Shown here: piece by piece, positions 1 through 5,097 of the stretch
How the letters are laid out: every line of letters starts with the position of its first letter
How positions within the stretch are numbered: the first letter of the stretch is position 1
NCBI GenBank assembly: GCA_017962865.1
Contig: JAGCUM010000236.1
Location: forward strand, 1 to 5,097
Source: Spirochaetales bacterium
Lineage (GTDB): Bacteria > Spirochaetota > Spirochaetia > Sphaerochaetales > Sphaerochaetaceae
Length of the DNA stretch: 5,097 nt
Direction: 5' to 3'
Program-made: the position numbers and the translations under genes
The notes under the pieces: generated by a model
What the model was told of the DNA's origin: nothing
Databases searched by the model: none
What the model saw: only the letters and a program-made list of their open reading frames with translations

Positions 1-1259
1 AGCCGCTCGCAGATCAGAAGCAGATTGCGCGTGATGTGGAACGGATCCTTCACGGGAAGGGCAACCACCTTGTCCTGAGGCAGTCCTTCACGGGTGAGGA
101 TCTGAATCCACTCGCCTATGCTTGTATCGGGATTCCTGAAATGACCGAAGACATACTCGAAGGTCCTGTCATGGATTTTTAGGTATTCTTCATCGTTTGT
201 GATTGTATAAAACAGCAATGAGGCATAGAGCGTCTCGGAGTGTACCCACCAGAGCTTGTCTCCCCAGCCTCCCTTGACAAGGGTGACGGTAGGCTCGGTA
301 CTTTCAGAGTTGAATTCCAGTTTTTCACCGTCAAGGTTCACAAAGTGAAGAATGCCCCCAAATTGCTCGTCCCAGCCGATTTCGAAGCTCTTCTTCATGA
401 TATGGGCTGCCGTTTGGGCAAGATTGGGCTTGTTCAGAAGCTTGGCTGCATCATAGATGAACCAGGAATCCTCTATCGAATGGCCTGGGTTTGCATGCTG
501 CCCAAGGAGACCGGGAACAGGGGTATCGTCCTTGGTTATGACTTCGTGGATGATATGATCTTCGTCCATGAAGTGAGTCACCACGTCGGTTGCGGTTCTG
601 TCCATGTCGGAGAGAAGCTGCGGACATGACGCCTTGTCGTGGACAAGCGCCGCTTCGTACAGCTCCTTTGCCACGTTGGTGAGAATCATGGGGATGCCGT
701 GGGCACGGTAGGCACCGTCAAGCGGGTACGGCAGGGTGTTGAAGTTGCCCTGCTCTATCCGGTCTTTGATAGAGTTGTAGAGCTTTTGGGCAAAGACGTA
801 AGCATCGGGATTATCGGCGGCAATCGAGTATGCTGACATGCCTATGACAACAAAGCAGTCGGCATAGATGCTCATGTCCAGGGTATCGTAATTGCCGACC
901 TTCTTCGGCTTTCCGTCGCGCTCTGTAAGGAAAACACATCGCCAGTCGTTCTGCGCCATCAGGCAATGCTTCTTGAGAAATTGATATCCGGTTTCAGCAA
1001 GATTCAGGAATCTACTTTTCTCTTCCTCTGTAAAAAGCGGAGCCTTGGTTACTGCCAGCTTGGAGAACATCCACAGAAAGCGGCCCTGGCTCCAGGTGTA
1101 CTTGTCGTAGCTGACAAGTTTTGTGCCTCGGTTGTCGAAGCAGTTGAGATAGCCGCCGAACTGCCTGTCCTCGCATCTCGGGAGCCAGAAACTCAGGATG
1201 TTGTTCTTCAGTTCATCAGAGTAGAAATCGAATAGTCTCTTCTTAACTTCAGTATCCAT
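1..1259 (-). CDS. N-acylglucosamine 2-epimerase (AGE/COG2942) family protein, 3' end cut by window edge
   Basis: Read from the ATG at 1259 down to base 1, this frame is open for 419 codons and has no stop inside the window. The family is usually about 390-420 residues, so only a few C-terminal residues are likely missing. AGE enzymes have an (alpha/alpha)6-barrel and interconvert C2 epimers of unphosphorylated sugars such as GlcNAc and ManNAc; they act in the cytoplasm. Visible family blocks are WSQGRFLWMF (56-65, with the conserved Arg60), SIYADCFVV (130-138), NPGHSIEDSWF (257-267, His260), KLWWVHSE (335-342, Glu342) and VKDPFHITR (403-411, His408). His260 and His408 match the two catalytic histidines known in AGE and cellobiose 2-epimerase. 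The middle and C-terminal blocks resemble mammalian renin-binding protein/AGE more than cellobiose epimerase. However, the AGE-type KGCFH motif reads KDPFH, so GlcNAc specificity is not secure. No signal peptide is seen. The start lies 2 bases after the upstream phosphatase stop and has no close Shine-Dalgarno, so translational coupling is likely. Confidence 0.88.
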   Translation of the reverse strand, partial: MDTEVKKRLFDFYSDELKNNILSFWLPRCEDRQFGGYLNCFDNRGTKLVSYDKYTWSQGRFLWMFSKLAVTKAPLFTEEEKSRFLNLAETGYQFLKKHCLMAQNDWRCVFLTERDGKPKKVGNYDTLDMSIYADCFVVIGMSAYSIAADNPDAYVFAQKLYNSIKDRIEQGNFNTLPYPLDGAYRAHGIPMILTNVAKELYEAALVHDKASCPQLLSDMDRTATDVVTHFMDEDHIIHEVITKDDTPVPGLLGQHANPGHSIEDSWFIYDAAKLLNKPNLAQTAAHIMKKSFEIGWDEQFGGILHFVNLDGEKLEFNSESTEPTVTLVKGGWGDKLWWVHSETLYASLLFYTITNDEEYLKIHDRTFEYVFGHFRNPDTSIGEWIQILTREGLPQDKVVALPVKDPFHITRNLLLICER

Positions 1260-1261
1260 GC

Positions 1262-2107
1262 TTACAGAATGAACTTCTCCACCACCTTGGCAAAGCCGTC
1301 TTCGTCATAGCGGTCGGTGACGTAGTCTGCAATGCCCTTGAGCTCATCGGATGCATTCTCCAAAGTAACTCCGAAAGCGGCCTTGCGGATCATCAGGCTG
1401 TCCAGAGCCATGCCGTCGCCTATGCTCATGACGTTCTCCCAGGTACAACCCAGTCTGTCCAGAAGGATTTCCATGGAAGGAACCCTGAGCTCGGGATTGT
1501 CGGATATCTGGATTCCCTTCGGATCGGAGAGGGAGATTCCTGCAAAATCGAACTTCCTGCACTTTTCGAGCATGGGCTCGAAGTCCTCCTCCGGAATGCC
1601 GTAGAGGTTGAACTTCTCGGCTCCGATGTTCTGCGACAGGAAATAGTCCGAGAGTTTTCCGTAGACGGTCACCGGGCGCTTGGATGCATACATGTACCAG
1701 ACATGGTGAGGCGGAACGGGATATTTGTAGAGGTTGTCCATCACTTCCTTCTCGAACAGGAGCTTACCCTCTGCGGCAACCTCGCAGTAGATGCCCTTGC
1801 CCTCGAAAAGACGGCAGACCTCTGCACTCTGCTCGGGTGTGAAGGAGTGTTTGTGGATGATTTCACCCGTGAGGGTATCGATTATTCTGGAACCGAAACA
1901 TGTGAACCAGTATCTGAACGATCCGTCCTCGAACTGAGGCGGGAACATGTCGGCGCTTCTGCCTGTACACGGAACACAGTGGATTCCTTTCTTCTGGCAT
2001 TCCTTGAGGGCATGATAGTTCCTGGGGCTCAGCCAGGTCTTGTCACTCTGAAGGATCGTACCGTCGAAATCCAGTGTGATTACCTTTATTTTATTTTTGT
2101 CAAACAT
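1262..2107 (-). CDS. HAD-superfamily hydrolase, Cof/IIB-like sugar-phosphatase type
   Basis: This 281-residue protein is of normal length for Cof-type (YidA-like) HAD phosphatases. These are cytoplasmic Mg-dependent enzymes that hydrolyse sugar phosphates and other small phosphoesters through an aspartyl-phosphate intermediate. Motif I is LDFDGT (12-17), with nucleophile Asp13 and acid/base Asp15. Motif II is the Thr of CTGRS (Thr48). The region between about residues 85 and 200 would be the C2 cap. Motif IV is GDGMALD (230-236), a GDxxxxD spacing instead of the usual Cof GDGxND. The motif III lysine (normally in a KG pair) is not obvious; Arg208 lies near its expected place. The C-terminal block with NASDELKGIADYVTD (251-265) and DEDGFAKVVEKF (268-279) is typical of the family. 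The gene is first in a minus-strand unit with the epimerase 2 bases downstream, suggesting a shared sugar pathway. There is no clear Shine-Dalgarno before the ATG (GGGA is 12 bases away). Family confidence is high; the substrate is unknown. Confidence 0.9.
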   Translation of the reverse strand: MFDKNKIKVITLDFDGTILQSDKTWLSPRNYHALKECQKKGIHCVPCTGRSADMFPPQFEDGSFRYWFTCFGSRIIDTLTGEIIHKHSFTPEQSAEVCRLFEGKGIYCEVAAEGKLLFEKEVMDNLYKYPVPPHHVWYMYASKRPVTVYGKLSDYFLSQNIGAEKFNLYGIPEEDFEPMLEKCRKFDFAGISLSDPKGIQISDNPELRVPSMEILLDRLGCTWENVMSIGDGMALDSLMIRKAAFGVTLENASDELKGIADYVTDRYDEDGFAKVVEKFIL

Positions 2108-2223
2108 GGCTTTATTTTATCCCAAATCGGGGCAAAAAACCATCATGTATTGGCCTTTGCAAACAATTTCTACATTTTTATACACTTTTATGCAGATTTA
2201 TGCATATTCCTTATATTTTTATA

Positions 2224-2252
2224 TTGACTCATTCCGCCTAAAGGAATATTTT
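2224..2252 (+). promoter_or_regulatory. Candidate sigma-70-type promoter of argFGH
   Basis: A -35 TTGACT (2224-2229; 5 of 6 to TTGACA) and a -10 TATTTT (2247-2252; 4 of 6 to TATAAT) are separated by the ideal 17 bases. An AT-rich run that could act as an UP element lies just upstream. Transcription would start near 2259, giving argF a short leader of about 20 bases. The fourth TTTATGCA copy overlaps the -10, so a protein bound there would compete with RNA polymerase. Confidence 0.6.
2231..2247. promoter_or_regulatory. Inverted repeat within the argF promoter spacer
   Basis: ATTCC (2231-2235) and GGAAT (2243-2247) are perfect inverted arms around a 7-base centre, filling the space between the -35 and the -10. 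In addition GGAATAT (2243-2249) is the exact reverse complement of ATATTCC at 2204-2210, 32 bases upstream. The position fits a repressor site, but the arms are short and chance cannot be excluded. Confidence 0.35.
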
Positions 2253-2280
2253 ATGCATATCCTATCACCGGATGGATTTT

Positions 2281-3285
2281 ATGGACAAAAACAGCCTATG
2301 CAGCAAGTTCAAGGGAAAGAGCTTCCTGAAGCTCCTGGATTTTTCTTCTGAGGATATCCAGTACCTGCTCGATCTGTCTGCACAGCTCAAGGCAGAGAAG
2401 AAAGCGGGCATCGCACACAGAATGCATGAGGGCAAGAACATCGCCCTTCTTTTCGAGAAAACCAGCACCCGTACCCGTTGTGCCTTCGAGGTCGCAGCTG
2501 CAGACCTCGGAATGAATGCCGTCTATCTCGATCCCTCCGGCTCACAGATGGGTAAGAAGGAGAGCATCGAGGATACCGCAAAGGTCCTCGGAAGGATGTT
2601 CGACGGAATCGAGTACAGGGGCTACGGACAGGCTCTGGTGGAGACCCTGGCCAAGTACGCAGGTGTTCCCGTATGGAACGGTCTTACCAACGAGTTCCAC
2701 CCCACTCAGATCCTGGCTGACCTGCTGACAATCAAGGAGCATCTGGGATCTCTTGCGGGAAAGAAGCTGGTCTACATGGGAGATGCCAGATACAACATGG
2801 GAAACTCCCTGATGGTCGGCTGCGCAAAGATGGGCATGCAGTTCACCGCATGCGCTCCCAAAGAGTACATCCCCTCCAAGGAACTGATTGAGCAGTGCGA
2901 GGAGATTGCAAAGAAGACCGGAGCTGTCCTCCGGTTCGAAACAGACCCCGTCAAGGCAACCAAGGATGCCGATGTAATCTACACCGACGTGTGGGTTTCG
3001 ATGGGAGAACCGAGTGAGGTATGGGAGCAGAGAATCAAAGATCTGCTCCCCTACCGCGTCACCAGCGACATCATGGAAAACGCCGGACCGCAATGCATCT
3101 TCATGCACTGTCTTCCGTCCTTCCATGATCTGAACACAACCATCGGAAAGGACATCTATGACAAGTTCGGTCTGGACTGCATGGAAGTAACCGATGAGGT
3201 ATTCAACAGCAAGCAGAGCGTGGTCTTCGACGAAGCCGAGAACCGCATGCATACAATCAAAGCCGTCATGGCAGCCACAATTTAA
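2281..3285 (+). CDS. argF: Ornithine carbamoyltransferase
   Basis: This enzyme transfers the carbamoyl group from carbamoyl phosphate to ornithine, giving citrulline and phosphate; it acts in the cytoplasm, usually as a trimer. From this start the protein has 334 residues, the same length as E. coli ArgF. The N-terminal carbamoyl-phosphate domain shows FLKLLDF (15-21), the phosphate-binding STRTR (62-66) and HPTQ (140-143). The C-terminal ornithine domain shows DVWVSMGEP (236-244, with the SMG loop), HCLP (276-279) and the closing helix block [11 protein letters not shown] (320-330). It belongs to the long E. coli ArgF/ArgI and ArcB-like group, so sequence alone does not separate anabolic from catabolic use. 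Its place ahead of argG and argH favours biosynthesis. An in-frame ATG at 2272 would add three residues. I prefer 2281 because GGATGG (2270-2275) lies just upstream of it, while 2272 has no Shine-Dalgarno and gives only a 13-base leader. The stop overlaps the argG Shine-Dalgarno. Confidence 0.96.
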   Translation: MDKNSLCSKFKGKSFLKLLDFSSEDIQYLLDLSAQLKAEKKAGIAHRMHEGKNIALLFEKTSTRTRCAFEVAAADLGMNAVYLDPSGSQMGKKESIEDTAKVLGRMFDGIEYRGYGQALVETLAKYAGVPVWNGLTNEFHPTQILADLLTIKEHLGSLAGKKLVYMGDARYNMGNSLMVGCAKMGMQFTACAPKEYIPSKELIEQCEEIAKKTGAVLRFETDPVKATKDADVIYTDVWVSMGEPSEVWEQRIKDLLPYRVTSDIMENAGPQCIFMHCLPSFHDLNTTIGKDIYDKFGLDCMEVTDEVFNSKQSVVFDEAENRMHTIKAVMAATI

Positions 3286-3296
3286 GGAGAATTATT

Positions 3297-4517
3297 ATGG
3301 AAAAGAAAGAAATAACGAAAGTTGTTTTGGCATATTCGGGAGGTCTCGACACCTCAATCATCATCCCCTGGCTCAAGGAGAACTACAACAATCCTGAGAT
3401 CATAGCAGTTGCAGGCAACGTCGGTCAGGCCGATGAGCTCGAGGGACTCGAGGCAAAGGCAATCAAGACCGGTGCTTCCAAGCTCATCGTGGCAGATCTC
3501 GTGGACGAGATGGTCGACGACATCATCATCCCCGCCCTCAAGATGGATGCAAAGTATGAGACATACCTCCTCGGAACCGCATTCGCAAGGCCCGTCATCG
3601 GAAAGAAGCTTGCACAGATCGCCCTGGAAGAAGGTGCCGATGCCATTGCACACGGCTGCACCGGCAAGGGCAACGACCAGGTCAGATTCGAGCTTGCCAT
3701 CAAGCGCTTTGCACCCGGAATGAAGGTCATCGCCCCTTGGAGGGAGTGGTCCATCAAGTCCAGGGACGAGGAAATCGACTATGCGGAAGCCCACAAGGTT
3801 CCTCTCAAGATCTCAAGGGAGACCAACTATTCCAAGGACAAGAACCTCTGGCACCTGAGCCACGAAGGTCTGGACCTCGAGGATCCTGCAAACGAGCCCA
3901 ACTATGACAAGCCCGGCTTCCTGGAAATGGGAGTATCCCCCTTCAAGGCAAAGGACGAGCCCACCTACGTTACCATCAGTTTCGAAGCGGGTGCTCCGGT
4001 TGCAATCGACGGCGAGAAGATGAAGGCTTCCAAGATCATCGAGAAGCTGAACAAGATCGGCGGAGAGAACGGAGTCGGAATCATCGACATAGTCGAGAAC
4101 AGGCTCATCGGCATGAAGGACAGGGGCATCTACGAGACTCCCGGCGGAACCATCCTCTACAAGGCCCATGAGCAGCTTGAGATGATCACCGTGGACAAGG
4201 ACACCCTGCATCTGAAGCAGAAGCTGGCAGTCGACTATGCCGATCTCATCTACAACGGCAAGTGGTATTCACCGCTTCAGGAAGCCCTGACTGCCTTTGC
4301 AAACGAATCCAACAAGTACGTCACCGGCGATGTAAAGCTCAAGCTCTACAAGGGCAACATCATCCCCGCCGGAATGACTTCTCCCTACTCCCTCTATTCT
4401 GAGAACCTGGTGACCTTCGGCGAAAGCGACTATGACCAGAAGCAGTCGGAAGGCTTCATCAATCTCTGGGGTCTCCCGACACTGGTTCAGGCTCTGAGGG
4501 ACAAGGGTCAGCTCTGA
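3297..4517 (+). CDS. argG: Argininosuccinate synthase
   Basis: This enzyme joins citrulline and aspartate using ATP, forming argininosuccinate, AMP and pyrophosphate; it is a cytoplasmic tetramer and provides the penultimate step of arginine synthesis. At 406 residues it has the normal bacterial length. The N-type ATP pyrophosphatase loop AYSGGLDTS is at 12-20. The family signature [14 protein letters not shown] is at 119-132, followed by APWREW (146-151), the block from [11 protein letters not shown] through LEDP (178-197), RGIYETPGG (276-284) and [11 protein letters not shown] (344-354). All expected blocks are present and there is no frameshift. The start is well supported by AAGGAGA (3284-3290), with AGGAG 7 bases before the ATG. 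That Shine-Dalgarno overlaps the argF stop, and the gap between the genes is only 11 bases, so the two are almost certainly co-transcribed and probably coupled in translation. The first ten codons are AT-rich, a common feature of efficient starts. Confidence 0.98.
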   Translation: MEKKEITKVVLAYSGGLDTSIIIPWLKENYNNPEIIAVAGNVGQADELEGLEAKAIKTGASKLIVADLVDEMVDDIIIPALKMDAKYETYLLGTAFARPVIGKKLAQIALEEGADAIAHGCTGKGNDQVRFELAIKRFAPGMKVIAPWREWSIKSRDEEIDYAEAHKVPLKISRETNYSKDKNLWHLSHEGLDLEDPANEPNYDKPGFLEMGVSPFKAKDEPTYVTISFEAGAPVAIDGEKMKASKIIEKLNKIGGENGVGIIDIVENRLIGMKDRGIYETPGGTILYKAHEQLEMITVDKDTLHLKQKLAVDYADLIYNGKWYSPLQEALTAFANESNKYVTGDVKLKLYKGNIIPAGMTSPYSLYSENLVTFGESDYDQKQSEGFINLWGLPTLVQALRDKGQL

Positions 4518-4530
4518 GGAGAGGAACATT

Positions 4531-5097
4531 ATGGCAAAGATGTGGGCAGGAAGGACTTCGGGAGAAACCGATAGTCTGGCAGATTGCTTCAACTCATCAA
4601 TCAGTTTCGATCAGAGACTCTTCAGGCAGGACATCACCGGCAGCATGGCTCATGCTGCCATGCTTGCTAAACAGGGAATAATAACCTGTGATGAGGCTGA
4701 TTGCATAATTAATGCACTTAAAGACATCCTTCAGGACATCGAATCAGGTGCTTTGGCAATTGATCCGAAGGCCGAGGACATCCACATGTTCGTCGAGCAG
4801 GTCCTGACTCAGAGAATCGGAGAAACCGGCAAGAAGCTTCATACTGCAAGAAGCCGCAACGATCAGGTCGCCCTGGATCTCAGGCTCTGGCTCAGGGACT
4901 ACTCGGATGAGCTTTCCGCGCTGCTGAAAGACCTCATTTCCGCCCTGACGGAAAAGGCAGAGGAAAACCTCGAGGTCATCATGCCGGGCTACACCCACCT
5001 GCAGCATGCCCAGCCCGTTCTCTTTTCACACCATCTTCTGGCCTATGCCATGATGCTTCTCCGGGATGTTCAAAGAGTCGCCGACTGCCGCAAGAGG
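4531..5097 (+). CDS. argH: Argininosuccinate lyase, N-terminal part (cut by right window edge)
   Basis: This enzyme cleaves argininosuccinate to arginine and fumarate, the last step of the pathway, and is a homotetramer of the fumarase/aspartase superfamily. The window contains 189 codons, open to its end, of a protein that is normally about 450-500 residues. Visible features are the start MAKMWAGRTS, DITGSMAHAAML (34-45), the conserved ARSRNDQV (106-113) and GYTHLQHAQP (153-162), which carries the family's active-site Thr-His segment. The GSSxMPxKxNP signature loop lies beyond the edge. The start is supported by a purine-rich AGGAGAGGA (4517-4525) ending 5 bases before the ATG. The gap to argG is 13 bases, so it belongs to the same operon. 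Codons around residues 48-65 are noticeably more AT-rich, with ATA isoleucines, than the rest of the operon. Identity is secure; completeness cannot be judged from this window. Confidence 0.96.
   Translation, partial: MAKMWAGRTSGETDSLADCFNSSISFDQRLFRQDITGSMAHAAMLAKQGIITCDEADCIINALKDILQDIESGALAIDPKAEDIHMFVEQVLTQRIGETGKKLHTARSRNDQVALDLRLWLRDYSDELSALLKDLISALTEKAEENLEVIMPGYTHLQHAQPVLFSHHLLAYAMMLLRDVQRVADCRKR

Larger units (their letters stand above)
2177..2257 (+). repeat. Four copies of TTTATRCA, three in exact 10-base phase; candidate operator
   Basis: TTTATACA at 2177-2184, TTTATGCA at 2187-2194 and TTTATGCA at 2197-2204 are spaced exactly 10 bases apart, so they would lie on one face of the helix. 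A fourth TTTATGCA at 2250-2257 overlaps the -10 element. Copies three and four extend as near-identical direct repeats (TTTATGCATATTCCT and TTTATGCATATCCTA). Copies two and three also form the 14-mer TGCAGATTTATGCA (2191-2204). It matches 7 of 10 arm positions of the E. coli ArgR consensus TGAATwwwwATTCA, with an all-AT centre. The repeats are directly visible. Binding by an arginine repressor is inferred from the position upstream of argFGH. Confidence 0.5.
2108..2280. other. AT-rich divergent intergenic region
   Basis: This gap separates the minus-strand phosphatase/epimerase unit from the plus-strand arg operon and must carry the start signals for both. It is far more AT-rich than the genes around it. 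On the plus strand it holds a promoter at 2224-2252, an inverted repeat at 2231-2247 and four copies of TTTATRCA. A second, weaker plus-strand promoter could be TTGCAA (2157-2162) with TATACA (2179-2184), spacer 16. For the minus strand I see only a -10-like TAAAAT (plus positions 2114-2119) with no good -35. If used, it would leave almost no leader on the phosphatase mRNA, so that promoter remains unassigned. Confidence 0.7.

Noticed and set aside
240..1235. Plus-strand open frames at 240-629, 639-836 and 966-1235
   Set aside because: They are antisense to the epimerase gene, whose frame is continuous and carries recognisable AGE motifs; the plus-strand translations resemble no known family.
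1703..2227. Plus-strand open frame of 174 codons opposite the phosphatase and running into the intergenic region
   Set aside because: It is a shadow of the HAD gene, with a low-complexity, AT-driven tail. No ribosome site or family motif is seen.
2108..2280. Rho-independent terminator, T-box or riboswitch upstream of argF
   Set aside because: The interval has no GC-rich hairpin followed by a T run, no T-box-like element, and is too short ahead of the predicted start of transcription to hold a leader RNA.
2542..3252. Minus-strand open frame of 236 codons opposite argF
   Set aside because: argF is complete with all active-site motifs; the reverse frame is open because of codon bias and shows no domain.
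3354..4592. Minus-strand open frames opposite argG and the argG/argH junction (3354-3794, 3813-4211, 4269-4592)
   Set aside because: These are antisense to a full-length, unmistakable argG; their translations have no recognisable motif.
4664..4692. Possible internal promoter in argH (TTGCTA, 17 bases, TGTGAT)
   Set aside because: The -10 is poor and the genes are tightly spaced in one operon, so the match is probably chance.

Overview
The window holds five protein genes in two divergent groups. They are separated by a single AT-rich intergenic region of about 170 bases (2108-2280). No RNA gene, insertion sequence, CRISPR array or phage gene is visible. Base composition is roughly half G+C inside genes and strongly AT-rich in the intergenic region. 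The genes have bacterial layout: Shine-Dalgarno sequences of the AAGGAG type, gaps of 2-13 bases, and a sigma-70-like promoter. The organism cannot be named from this sequence. The protein variants would fit an anaerobic host-associated bacterium such as a spirochaete or a clostridial relative, but that is a weak inference.

Left group (minus strand, 2107 down to 1): a HAD-superfamily (Cof/IIB-like) phosphatase is followed after 2 bases by an N-acylglucosamine 2-epimerase (AGE/COG2942) family protein. The epimerase runs off the left edge of the window close to its natural end. The tight spacing suggests co-transcription and a shared sugar or amino-sugar pathway. The substrates of both are unknown.

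Right group (plus strand, 2281 to the right edge): argF (ornithine carbamoyltransferase), argG (argininosuccinate synthase) and argH (argininosuccinate lyase, cut by the right edge) lie in pathway order with 11- and 13-base gaps. Together they convert ornithine to citrulline, then argininosuccinate, then arginine plus fumarate. The presence of argG and argH argues that this transcarbamoylase is biosynthetic, although the sequence family also includes catabolic ArcB enzymes.

The region most worth a second look is the argF upstream region. It has a good candidate promoter (TTGACT, 17 bases, TATTTT) with an inverted repeat in its spacer. Three copies of TTTATRCA lie at exact 10-base spacing upstream, and a fourth overlaps the -10 element. 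This looks like an operator region, plausibly for an arginine-responsive regulator. I see no evidence of a wholly new system here; the genes themselves are ordinary metabolic ones.
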